DNA of 64,000 nt from positions 21,478 to 85,477 of the forward strand of contig JBGTBA010000005.1 in NCBI GenBank assembly GCA_041749595.1, written 5' to 3'. Shown piece after piece: positions 52,103 to 60,059 of this stretch. Position 1 is the stretch's first letter. Each line of letters opens with the position of its first letter. The translations under genes and the position numbers were made by a program. Below the pieces are notes generated by a model. That model was not told the origin of the DNA, searched no databases, and saw only the letters and a program-made list of their open reading frames with translations. Source of the stretch: Aurantibrevibacter sp041749595. GTDB taxonomy: Bacteria > Bacteroidota > Bacteroidia > Flavobacteriales > Flavobacteriaceae.

Positions 52103-53320
52103 ATGGAAACAATAAAGATGATTACATCCATAAAATTGATGGGCACTGTCTGCATATCCGTTCTCTTGCTATATTGCAAATCGGAACCAAAAAAAACGAA
52201 AGAAAAGCGCGAAGCACCTACAACAGCGCAGTTTGGTTTTGTCCCCAACCCCATAGAGGTTCCCGAGCAGGAAGTCAAGGTCCTGGCTATAGGTGCCAAA
52301 GCACCGGATTTCAGTTTACCCGGAACAGATGGAAAGTTCCATTCTTTGACCGACTATTCGGACGCCCAAGTTTTGGCCATTATCTTTACCTGCAACCATT
52401 GCCCTACGGCACAAGCTTATGAAGAACGGATTAAGGCCATTGTCGACGATTACCAATCCAAAAGCGTCCAGATCATTGCCATATCTCCTAATAGTCCGCT
52501 TGGTTTACTTTACGAGGAGTTGGGGTATTCCGATTTGGGGGATACCTATGAAGACAATATAACACGGGCCAAAAAACACAATTATAACTTTCCTTACCTC
52601 TATGATGGCGATAATCAAAAGGTGTCATTGGCCTATGGCCCCGCGGCAACTCCACATACATTTGTTTTTGACCAAGAGCGGATACTGCGCTACGTGGGAA
52701 GAATTGATGGTTCGGAAAAGCCCGGAACCGCCCATGGTGAGGATTTACGCCATGCCATTGATAATCTGCTTTCCGGAACGGAAATAAAGGAACCGGTCAC
52801 GAAAACTTTTGGCTGCTCTACCAAGTGGGGATGGAAACTAAAAATGCGCGATAAGGTAGATACCGAATGGAAACACAGAGAGGTAGCATTGACCACCAGT
52901 TCCTTGGGAGCTCTTAAAGAAGTGGTGCAAAACAAAGGCAATAAACTACGCCTGATCAATGTTTGGGCCACCTGGTGCGCCCCATGCCGATTGGAATATC
53001 CCGAATTTATTGTGCTGCAGCGCATGTTCGGAGCGCGCGATTTTGAATTTGTTTCCATTTCTGCCGATAAATTGTCCAAAGAAGAAGCCGCATTGGACTT
53101 TTTAAAAAAAGTAGCGTCCGGCGTAACCAATTATATTGCCGAAAATGATGACAAATATGCTCTTATAGAAGCTATTGATCCTAATTGGAACGGTGCATTG
53201 CCCTACACCCTTTTAATTGAGCCCGGAGGACAGGTGGTATGGCAACACCAAGGCGAAGTGGATTTCCAGGAACTAAAAACATTCATAGTGGACCACCCGA
53301 TGATGGGACGGGTTTATTGA
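52103..53320 (+). CDS. Double thioredoxin-fold protein: AhpC/TSA-like redoxin plus TlpA-like domain
   Basis: This 405-residue protein has an N-terminal signal or lipoprotein leader (LMGTVCISVLLLYCKSE). Domain 1 (~62-215) is a redoxin with GAKAPDFSLPGTDGKFHSL and a CxxC-like site C97-N-H-C100 (FTCNHCPTAQ). It ends with TPHTFVFDQERILRYVGRID. Domain 2 (~265-400) has WATWCAPC (C292, C295) and ALPYTLLIEPGG with the cis-Pro. Two active redox folds in one chain suggest an extracytoplasmic electron relay, such as a peroxidase with a built-in reductase; this is inferred. It is a single-gene unit, and its stop is 11 bases from the convergent rimO. Confidence 0.88.
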   Translation: METIKMITSIKLMGTVCISVLLLYCKSEPKKTKEKREAPTTAQFGFVPNPIEVPEQEVKVLAIGAKAPDFSLPGTDGKFHSLTDYSDAQVLAIIFTCNHCPTAQAYEERIKAIVDDYQSKSVQIIAISPNSPLGLLYEELGYSDLGDTYEDNITRAKKHNYNFPYLYDGDNQKVSLAYGPAATPHTFVFDQERILRYVGRIDGSEKPGTAHGEDLRHAIDNLLSGTEIKEPVTKTFGCSTKWGWKLKMRDKVDTEWKHREVALTTSSLGALKEVVQNKGNKLRLINVWATWCAPCRLEYPEFIVLQRMFGARDFEFVSISADKLSKEEAALDFLKKVASGVTNYIAENDDKYALIEAIDPNWNGALPYTLLIEPGGQVVWQHQGEVDFQELKTFIVDHPMMGRVY

Positions 53321-53331
53321 TAGGCGAAAAC

Positions 53332-54633
53332 CTAAACCGGCTTGGCATAGAGATCAAAATCCGAGGCCTCCGTGATGGTTAAGTCCGCAAATTCACCGAT
53401 TTTCAGATAATGGGAAGCGGCATCTACCAACACTTCGTTGTCCACATCGGGGGAATCAAATTCGGTGCGGCCAACAAAATAGGTCCCTTCTTTCCGGTCA
53501 ATGATGCAACGCATGGTTTTTCCAATCTTTTCTTGATTAAGTTCCCATGAAATTTGAGATTGCAGATCCATAATCTCGGCTGCCCTAGCCTGTTTAATTT
53601 CTTCGGGGACGTTATCTTTCAAGGCATATGCATGCGTGTTTTCCTCATGACTATACGTAAAGCACCCCAAACGATCAAAGCGCATGGCAGCAACCCACTG
53701 TTTTAAGGTCTGGAAATCCGCTTCGGTTTCGCCGGGATAGCCCACGATCAAGGTGGTCCGTATGGCCATGCCAGGTACGGTATTCCTAAATTCCGACAGT
53801 AATTTGGTGGTCTTTTCCTGGGTGGTGCCCCGGCGCATACTTTTAAGAATTGGGTCGGAAATATGCTGCAATGGGATGTCTATATAATTGCATATTTTGG
53901 AGTTATTGCACATTATCTCCAGCACATCCATCGGGAAACCGGAAGGAAAAGCATAATGTAATCGGATCCATTCAATACCATCTACTTTCACCAATTCTAA
54001 AAGCAATTCGGCCAGATTGCGTTTTTTATACAGATCCAACCCGTAATAGGTGAGGTCTTGTGCAATAAGAATCAATTCCTTAACGCCATTGGAGGCCAAT
54101 TTCCGGGCTTCAAAAACCAAGTCCTCTATGGGTGTGCTTTTGTGCTTACCCCGCATTATGGGTATGGCGCAAAAAGAGCAGGGCCTGTCGCATCCTTCCG
54201 CGATTTTTAAGTAAGCATAGTTTTTAGGTGTTGTGGTTAACCGCTCTCCTATTAATTCATGCTTATAATTCGCCCCTAAAGCCTTTAAAAGATTAGGTAA
54301 ATCACTAGTGCCAAAATAAGCGTCCACATTGGGGATTTCCTTTTGTAAATCTGGTTTATACCGCTCGCTCAGACATCCTGTGACAAAAACTTTATCAATC
54401 TCGCCGGATTCTTTCCGTTGTACATACTCCAGAATTGTATTTACGCTTTCCTCTTTGGCATTGGCAATAAAACCGCAGGTATTTATAACCACGATATTGC
54501 CATCTTCTTCATGTACCACTTCCTTGTTATTTGCCCGTAATTGACCCATGAGGATCTCCGAATCATACACATTTTTGGAGCACCCCAGGGTAACCACATT
54601 GATCTTGTTTTTTTTTATCGATTTTGTTCGCAT
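53332..54633 (-). CDS. rimO: Ribosomal protein S12 methylthiotransferase
   Basis: This 433-residue radical-SAM enzyme adds a methylthio group to an Asp of uS12. Three N-terminal Cys (LGCSKN, NTCGFI, GCLSERY) bind one 4Fe-4S cluster, and CDRPCSFCAIP binds the radical-SAM cluster. A TRAM domain is at the C-terminus (about 370-433). The motif SRMRRGTT-like (here KSMRRGTTQEK) and VGYPGETEADF separate RimO from MiaB. ATG 54633 is preceded by an exact -7 element. Confidence 0.96.
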   Translation of the reverse strand: MRTKSIKKNKINVVTLGCSKNVYDSEILMGQLRANNKEVVHEEDGNIVVINTCGFIANAKEESVNTILEYVQRKESGEIDKVFVTGCLSERYKPDLQKEIPNVDAYFGTSDLPNLLKALGANYKHELIGERLTTTPKNYAYLKIAEGCDRPCSFCAIPIMRGKHKSTPIEDLVFEARKLASNGVKELILIAQDLTYYGLDLYKKRNLAELLLELVKVDGIEWIRLHYAFPSGFPMDVLEIMCNNSKICNYIDIPLQHISDPILKSMRRGTTQEKTTKLLSEFRNTVPGMAIRTTLIVGYPGETEADFQTLKQWVAAMRFDRLGCFTYSHEENTHAYALKDNVPEEIKQARAAEIMDLQSQISWELNQEKIGKTMRCIIDRKEGTYFVGRTEFDSPDVDNEVLVDAASHYLKIGEFADLTITEASDFDLYAKPV

Positions 54634-54651
54634 TCATTAAGAATTGAAGTG

Positions 54652-54659
54652 CAAAAGTA
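54652..54659 (-). promoter_or_regulatory. -7 element of the rimO promoter
   Basis: Minus strand TACTTTTG, exact, 18 bases before the rimO ATG. A TTG box at the usual spacing was not seen. Confidence 0.45.
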
Positions 54660-54765
54660 CGACAACCCAGACTATCCATTTCCATTTAAAAATATTTTTA
54701 CTGCTTGGGCATTAAATCATCTGTTCACAACACCCTTGCCGTGGTGTGAAAAAAAATAACGATCA

Positions 54766-55134
54766 ATGATGAAAAGCCAATTGCTTCTCCCATACCTACT
54801 TGTTGCCTTCATTTGTATTTCATGTTCCAATGATTCTGATGGCACTCCCGTTATGGAAGTGAAAGGAATGTACTTTCCCCCGATCAATAGTGATGTTTGG
54901 GAGACTATTTCAATAGCGGAATTAAACTGGAACGAAGTAGCAGGGCAACCCCTTTACGATTTTTTGGAAGAGAACAATACTGACTTTATAATCTTGAAAA
55001 ATGGCAGGATTGTAACGGAAAAATATTTTGGCGATTTTAATGCCGAAACGAACCATTCATGGAACCCGGCAGCAAAGACATTAACGGCATTTGATGCCGG
55101 ATTATGGATAAGGATCAGTGCACTGGTGGATTAA
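54766..55134 (+). pseudogene. Truncated serine hydrolase (class C beta-lactamase-like) lipoprotein remnant
   Basis: The reading frame (122 codons) starts with a lipoprotein leader (LLVAFICISC, Cys20). Then it has the N-terminal part of a beta-lactamase-related serine hydrolase: TDFIILKNGRIVTEKYFGD and WNPAAKTLTAFDAGL. Intact relatives read W-x-S-A-x-K-T-L-T-A, with the catalytic Ser three before Lys. Here that Ser is Pro, and the frame ends 20 residues later, against about 350 in full proteins. No continuation was found before ftsY begins at 55172. It appears to be a degraded gene in a position between rimO and ftsY. Confidence 0.65.
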
Positions 55135-55171
55135 CCCAATTGCAAAAAAATTAGGGCAATTGCACTATGTT

Positions 55172-56134
55172 TTATTTGGTATTACTAAAAAAGGAATCCA
55201 CAAATTCGTACTTATTGAATACCTGTAAATCCTCCATGCCTTCACCCACCCCTATATATTTTACGGGGATCTGAAATTGGTCCGATATACCGATAACCAC
55301 CCCGCCTTTTGCTGTTCCGTCCAATTTTGTGACCGCTAGTGAAGTAACCTCGGTGGCTTTGGTAAATGCCTTTGCTTGCTCAAAGGCATTTTGGCCCGTA
55401 GAACCATCCAATACCAATAATACCTCATGGGGGGCATCTGCAACAACTTTTTGCATTACACGTTTCACCTTGGTCAATTCGTTCATTAAGTTTACCTTAT
55501 TGTGTAACCTACCGGCAGTATCAATAATCACCACATCGGCATTTTGGGTTACGGCAGAAGTTAGGGTGTCAAAAGCCACGGAAGCAGGATCGCTGCCCAT
55601 CTGTTGTTTTATAATAGGGACATTTACCCGATCTGCCCAAATTTGTAATTGGTCTATGGCAGCGGCCCTGAAAGTATCTGCCGCCCCCAGGATAACTTTA
55701 AACCCTTGTTTTTTAAATTGGTGCGCCAATTTCCCGATCGTCGTGGTCTTCCCTACGCCATTTACCCCCACTACCATAATGACATACGGTTTTTGAGCTT
55801 TCGGTACCGTAAATTCCGTTTCCTCCCCTGAATGGGTCTCGGCAAGAAGGCCGGCGATTTCTTCCCTTAGGATCTCATTCAATTCATTGGTGCCCAAATA
55901 TTTGTCCCGGGCTACCCTGGCCTCTATGCGGGCTATTATTTTTAGGGTGGTTGCCACGCCTACATCAGAAGAAACCAAAATCTCTTCCAGATTATCAAGA
56001 ACATCGTCATCTACCTTTGATTTTCCGGCGACGGCCTTACTAAGTTTGGATAAAAATGTGGTATTGGTCTTTTCCAGCCCTTTGTCCAACGTTTCTTTTT
56101 TCTGATTGGCAAATATCTTTTTAAATATGCTCAT
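55172..56134 (-). CDS. ftsY: Signal recognition particle receptor FtsY
   Basis: This 320-residue SRP GTPase docks ribosome-SRP complexes at the membrane. It has an N-domain (to ~100) and a G-domain with GVNGVGKTTTIGKLAH, DTAGRLHNK and TKLDGTAKGG. The acidic A-domain of E. coli FtsY is missing, as usual in Bacteroidota. ATG 56134 (MSIFKKIFANQKKE) is clear. It is the last gene of rpmB-rpmG-DUF4295-ftsY. Confidence 0.96.
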   Translation of the reverse strand: MSIFKKIFANQKKETLDKGLEKTNTTFLSKLSKAVAGKSKVDDDVLDNLEEILVSSDVGVATTLKIIARIEARVARDKYLGTNELNEILREEIAGLLAETHSGEETEFTVPKAQKPYVIMVVGVNGVGKTTTIGKLAHQFKKQGFKVILGAADTFRAAAIDQLQIWADRVNVPIIKQQMGSDPASVAFDTLTSAVTQNADVVIIDTAGRLHNKVNLMNELTKVKRVMQKVVADAPHEVLLVLDGSTGQNAFEQAKAFTKATEVTSLAVTKLDGTAKGGVVIGISDQFQIPVKYIGVGEGMEDLQVFNKYEFVDSFFSNTK

Positions 56135-56225
56135 CCGTTTATTATAGTTGGTTTTGTCAAAGATATAAAAATAAAAAAACTACTTTCTTTGGAAAGCAGC
56201 TTTATAAAACAATCGTTTTTGATCG

Positions 56226-56378
56226 TTATTTCGTGTTCAACCAATCGTTCACCAATTCGGGTGCCATCACGGCCTCTACAAAAGTATATGCCCCCGATTT
56301 TGGCGATTTTACCATTTTTATCGCTTTGGTCAATCGTTTAGAACTTGTCTGCAAACTCGCTACCGTCTTCTTTGCCAT
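56226..56378 (-). CDS. DUF4295 ribosomal protein (probably bL38)
   Basis: This 50-residue basic protein starts MAKKTVASLQTSSKRLTKAI and ends VNDWLNTK. The DUF4295 family is confined to Bacteroidota and its gene lies between rpmG and ftsY. I recall that the Flavobacterium johnsoniae ribosome structure showed a new large-subunit protein called bL38, and I believe this family is that protein; the link should be confirmed. It is 6 bases from the rpmG stop. Confidence 0.9.
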   Translation of the reverse strand: MAKKTVASLQTSSKRLTKAIKMVKSPKSGAYTFVEAVMAPELVNDWLNTK

Positions 56379-56384
56379 GATCTG

Positions 56385-56567
56385 TTATTTTATTTCTTTA
56401 TGAACCGTCATTCTCTTAAGGATAGGGTTGAACTTTTTTATCTCTATCCTATCCGGAGTATTTTTCTTGTTTTTGGTGGTGATGTACCTTGATGTACCCG
56501 GCATGCCGGAATCCTTGTGTTCCGTACATTCCAATATCACCTGAATTCTGTTGCCCTTCTTTGCCAT
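56385..56567 (-). CDS. rpmG: Ribosomal protein bL33
   Basis: This is a 60-residue 50S protein. MAKKGNRIQVILECTEH and RYITTKNKKNTPDRIE are typical, and the zinc-binding Cys pairs found in some bL33 copies are missing, so it is the Cys-free form. It lies between rpmB and the DUF4295 gene. Confidence 0.96.
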   Translation of the reverse strand: MAKKGNRIQVILECTEHKDSGMPGTSRYITTKNKKNTPDRIEIKKFNPILKRMTVHKEIK

Positions 56568-56593
56568 TGTTATCTTATATTAGTAAGATCGGA

Positions 56594-56827
56594 TTAAATG
56601 AATCCTTTTGATTTTGCCTCCTTTAAAACTGCGGATATCCCTTTTTTGTTGATGCTCTTCAACGCTCTAGTGGATACTTTTAGGGTAATCCAACGATCTT
56701 CTTCCGGTATGTAGAAACGTTTTTTGGAAAGATTCACCTCAAATCTTCTCTTTGTCTTGTTAATGGAGAAGGACACATTGTTCCCAACCATGGCTTTCTT
56801 CCCAGTTAGTTCACAAACTTTTGACAT
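56594..56827 (-). CDS. rpmB: Ribosomal protein bL28
   Basis: This is a 77-residue 50S protein. MSKVCELTGKKAMVGNNVSF and LSKKRFYIPEEDRWITLKVS are family blocks. It is the first gene of the rpmB-rpmG-DUF4295-ftsY operon and has a complete promoter. Confidence 0.96.
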   Translation of the reverse strand: MSKVCELTGKKAMVGNNVSFSINKTKRRFEVNLSKKRFYIPEEDRWITLKVSTRALKSINKKGISAVLKEAKSKGFI

Positions 56828-56862
56828 TTCGTTTCTTTTTTGTGTGATTTTTAAACAGGCTG

Positions 56863-56893
56863 CAAATTTATGTCATTTTTATGGGACGTACAA
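56863..56893 (-). promoter_or_regulatory. Promoter of rpmB-rpmG-DUF4295-ftsY
   Basis: On the minus strand TTG (56891-56893) is followed after 20 bases by an exact TAAATTTG (56863-56870), 35 bases before the rpmB ATG. Confidence 0.7.
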
Positions 56894-56902
56894 AATTCTT
56901 TT

Positions 56903-58150
56903 TCAGAATTTTAAAATTTCTTTTTGAAGTAGTTCAAACGCCTTATAGGTTGCTTTTTCAACAATACGCTCCCTTTGGTTTCCCATCATGAACCTCTCTG
57001 CAAATACCCTTTTTGGTGTGGCAATTGCAATACATACCGTACCCACATCCACATCGGAATCTCCTTTTGTTGGGCCCGCGTTGCCCGTGGTGGCCACGGC
57101 GAAATCCGTTTCCATAAGGTTCCGGACATTTTGGGCCATTGCCATTGCTACCTCTTCGCTTACTACGGAATAGGTGTCTATCATTTGTTGGGGCACGTTA
57201 AGCACCTTTATTTTTGTCTCCGTGGCATAACTGACAACGCTGCCTTTAAAGTAGGCGGAAGCACCGGGAAGTGCCGTTATTTTCTGGGCCAGGCCGCCCC
57301 CCGTACAACTTTCCGCAGTGGCCAGGGTCATTCTTTTTTCAATAAGTCTTTTGGCTATTGTTTCTTCAATGGTTTCCCCATCTTCTGCCCCATAAATAAT
57401 TTCCCCTAGCAATTGGGCCAGTTTTTCGGATTCCGCATCCATGGCCCTAGAAATGGTCTCTTTATCCGATCCTTTGGCAGTAAGCCGCAACCTTACCTTT
57501 CCCAAACCGGGCAAGTAGGCCAGTTTTATAAAAGAGGGCAGTGCGTCCTCCCACGGTTGAAGCCTTTCTGCTATGGCACTTTCGCCTGCCCCATAGGTGA
57601 CAATGGTTTTATGGAGGATATGCGGTCGTTGAAAAGTTTGTGAAATTCTGGGGATCACTTCGGTGATGATCAAGTTCTCCATTTCAAAAGGAACGCCGGG
57701 CAAGGATACAAAAACGGTCCCTCTTTGGTAAAACCACATGCCGGGTGCCGTTCCGTAAGCATTGTGGAGCGTTGTGGCGGTGGACGGGACCAGTGCCTGT
57801 TTCCTATTGATTTCTGAAATTGGAACCTTTAACTGTTTTTTGAACAATTCCTCAACGTGTTTCAACACTTCTTGATCCTCAATGAGTATGTCGCCAAAAT
57901 ATTCGCAGATTGTACGTTTGGTAATATCGTCTTTGGTAGGTCCCAATCCGCCTGTTATGATGACCACATCCACTCTTGTTTCGGCATCTTTCAAAGCCTT
58001 CAGAATATGGTCTTTGTCATCCTGAACAGAGGTGATCTGATAGATGGAAATACCGATTTTATTGAATTCCTTGGCGATGAAAACGGAATTTGTATCCGTA
58101 ATTTGCCCTATGAGGATTTCATCCCCAATGGTAATGATCTCTGCGAACAT
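56903..58150 (-). CDS. cinA: CinA family protein (NMN deamidase / ADP-ribose pyrophosphatase)
   Basis: This 415-residue protein has an N-terminal MoaB-like domain (MFAEIITIGDEILIGQ, VVIITGGLGPTKDDIT) and a C-terminal PncC-like NMN deamidase domain from about residue 255 (LATAESCTGGGLAQKI, VVSYATETKIKVLNV, ATTGNAGPTKGDSDVDVGTV). It recycles nicotinamide mononucleotide and clears ADP-ribose derivatives. Its ATG shares one base with the stop of the Hpt gene, a sign of strict coupling. Confidence 0.95.
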   Translation of the reverse strand: MFAEIITIGDEILIGQITDTNSVFIAKEFNKIGISIYQITSVQDDKDHILKALKDAETRVDVVIITGGLGPTKDDITKRTICEYFGDILIEDQEVLKHVEELFKKQLKVPISEINRKQALVPSTATTLHNAYGTAPGMWFYQRGTVFVSLPGVPFEMENLIITEVIPRISQTFQRPHILHKTIVTYGAGESAIAERLQPWEDALPSFIKLAYLPGLGKVRLRLTAKGSDKETISRAMDAESEKLAQLLGEIIYGAEDGETIEETIAKRLIEKRMTLATAESCTGGGLAQKITALPGASAYFKGSVVSYATETKIKVLNVPQQMIDTYSVVSEEVAMAMAQNVRNLMETDFAVATTGNAGPTKGDSDVDVGTVCIAIATPKRVFAERFMMGNQRERIVEKATYKAFELLQKEILKF

Positions 58151-58488
58151 TACAGGTGGAAATCCTTTTTCAGTTCGGACACTACCTGGTGGATATCTTT
58201 TTTGAGGATCGGGAATATCTTTTCCAGTTCGGGCCGATTGGCCCCGTTCTTTCCAAGCGTCTCAATTTGATAGGCCGCCGCCCGGGTCTGTTCCATTCCC
58301 AACAGATCTACATTGGGCTTTATCTTATGTGCAAGTTTATATGCCCTTTCATAATTGCGCTCATTCAAGGCTGTTTCCAATTCTTCCAGATCCTGCGGGA
58401 CTTCTTCCAAAAAAACGGAAATTACCGAAGTGATAAAATCCTCATCCCCCTGGGCCATCTCATTTAATTTATCTAAAGAGTATATCAT
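58150..58488 (-). CDS. Histidine phosphotransfer (Hpt) domain protein
   Basis: This 112-residue stand-alone Hpt protein is a four-helix bundle. The phosphate acceptor is H54 in KLAHKIKPNVDLLGM. Hpt proteins relay phosphate from hybrid histidine kinases to response regulators. No kinase or regulator is in the window, so its partners are unlinked. It overlaps its neighbours by one base on each side, which is unusual for a signalling gene among metabolic genes. Confidence 0.88.
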   Translation of the reverse strand: MIYSLDKLNEMAQGDEDFITSVISVFLEEVPQDLEELETALNERNYERAYKLAHKIKPNVDLLGMEQTRAAAYQIETLGKNGANRPELEKIFPILKKDIHQVVSELKKDFHL

Positions 58489-59099
58489 TATTTTATTTTT
58501 ACATGGAACATTTCTTCACCTTCCAACCTTCCCGAAAGATAGTCATTCGCACTGATTTTACCAACTCCCGAAGGGGTTCCGGTAAAAATTATATCTCCTT
58601 TTTTAAGGGTGAAATACTTAGATACATGTGCAATGAGCTCATCTATTTTCCAAAGCATAAGATTTGTGTTTCCCTGTTGTACCACTTCCCCGTTCTTTAA
58701 CAGGGAAAAACTGAGTTCGTCGCTATTTTTGAATTTTGCTTTTGGCACCCATTTCCCAATGACCGCGGCACCGTCAAAACCCTTGGCCTTTTCCCAAGGC
58801 AGCCCTTTTTCCTTTAATTTGGCTTGCAGGTCCCTTGCAGTAAAATCGATCCCCAAACCAACTTCATCATAATAGGTGTGTGCAAATTTTACATCTATGT
58901 GTTTGCCAACTTTTTTTATTTTTACCAGCACTTCCACTTCATGGTGCACATCATTGGAGAATTCCGGAATATAAAAATCCTGTTCCTTGGGAAGTACCGC
59001 AGAGTCCGGCTTTATAAAGACCACCGGTTCCACTGGCCGTTCATTGGACAGTTCTTTAATATGATCCACGTAATTTCTGCCTATGCAAATAATCTTCAT
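58488..59099 (-). CDS. Fumarylacetoacetate hydrolase family protein
   Basis: This 203-residue enzyme belongs to the FAH/hydratase-decarboxylase-isomerase family. Motifs are KIICIGRNYVDHIKEL, FIKPDSAVLP, HHEVEVLVKI (metal-binding Glu residues), LGIDFTARDLQ, KGFDGAAVIG and GDIIFTGTPSGVG. The metal-binding acidic residues are present. The family includes oxaloacetate decarboxylase, acylpyruvase and isomerases; the short form resembles FAHD1/YcgM acylpyruvases. It starts 29 bases after the exonuclease stop. Confidence 0.93.
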   Translation of the reverse strand: MKIICIGRNYVDHIKELSNERPVEPVVFIKPDSAVLPKEQDFYIPEFSNDVHHEVEVLVKIKKVGKHIDVKFAHTYYDEVGLGIDFTARDLQAKLKEKGLPWEKAKGFDGAAVIGKWVPKAKFKNSDELSFSLLKNGEVVQQGNTNLMLWKIDELIAHVSKYFTLKKGDIIFTGTPSGVGKISANDYLSGRLEGEEMFHVKIK

Positions 59100-59128
59100 A
59101 TATGGTTAAATGAATATGTTTTCACTGC

Positions 59129-59905
59129 TCAACCCAATTTAGTGTTGAGTTTTCCCAATTTAATTTGGGTCAATACTTTCTTGGTGTACAATGGGAAATC
59201 GGCGTTCAATATCCAACCGAAATAGCCCGGTTCGCTCTCCAGGACTTCGTTTACTTTTTTGCCCTTGTGTTTTCCAAATGAGAAAATCTCATTTCCTTCC
59301 TCATCAAAAACAATAAACCCGGCGAAATCGGCAGCCTGTTTATGGGTAGAGAATTCGGCCAATTTCTTGATGTTGTTTTCCAATTCGGGATACCTGTCCA
59401 ATTGGGCCAACAATACTTCATAGGTGGCATTGGTGTCTGCCGCCGCGCTGTGTGCATCGGCAAGCTCCTTATCGCAATAAAATTTATAGGCAGCTCCCAA
59501 AGTGCGCTTCTCCATTTTATGGAAAATGGTCTGGACATCTACGGAAACCGTGTTTTTCATGTCGAAATCCACATCCGAACGAAGCATTTCCTCGGCCAAA
59601 AGGGGAATATCGAACCGATCCGAGTTAAATCCGCCCAGATCACTGTCCTTTATCATTTTATGGATTTCCTTTGAGCGTTCCTTAAAAGTGGGTTCACTGG
59701 CCACTTTTTCGTTGGAAATGCCATGAATTGCCACAACCTCCTCCGGAATTTTCATTTCAGGATTTATCAGCCAGGTTTTGCTCTCCTTATTTCCGTTTGG
59801 ATATATTTTCAATATGGAGATTTCTACGATCCTATCCTTTGCCACATTGGTTCCGGTAGTTTCCAAATCAAAAAAACAAATGGGCCTTGTTAACTTTAGT
59901 TGCAT
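59129..59905 (-). CDS. DEDDh 3'-5' exonuclease, DnaQ-like
   Basis: This 258-residue nuclease starts at ATG 59905 (MQLKLTRPICFFDLETTGT). ExoI FDLETTGTN, ExoII GGFNSDRFDIPLL and ExoIII with AHSAAADTNATYEVL give the DEDDh set. A C-terminal extension (about 190-258: FVFDEEGNEIFSFGKHKGKKV) resembles a small domain seen in Bacteroidota members. It is shorter than a polymerase epsilon with a hinge, so it probably works in repair or RNA turnover. It leads the operon exonuclease-FAH-Hpt-cinA. Confidence 0.93.
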   Translation of the reverse strand: MQLKLTRPICFFDLETTGTNVAKDRIVEISILKIYPNGNKESKTWLINPEMKIPEEVVAIHGISNEKVASEPTFKERSKEIHKMIKDSDLGGFNSDRFDIPLLAEEMLRSDVDFDMKNTVSVDVQTIFHKMEKRTLGAAYKFYCDKELADAHSAAADTNATYEVLLAQLDRYPELENNIKKLAEFSTHKQAADFAGFIVFDEEGNEIFSFGKHKGKKVNEVLESEPGYFGWILNADFPLYTKKVLTQIKLGKLNTKLG

Positions 59906-59923
59906 GCTATGGCAGATTTTCTG

Positions 59924-59931
59924 CAAAGATA
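59924..59931 (-). promoter_or_regulatory. -7 element of the exonuclease operon
   Basis: Minus strand TATCTTTG, exact, 18 bases before the ATG at 59905. No TTG box at the usual distance. Confidence 0.5.
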
Positions 59932-60059
59932 GTTTTTACATGGCTTTGGGGAAACTAATGTCCGCTTTTCTTACATCTCGGCAAAAACAACGTAACATTA
60001 CTTGCTTTTTGTTCTTTCTTAGGTTTTTAATGACGAGTTTCCATGTGCCGTCCACCGCC

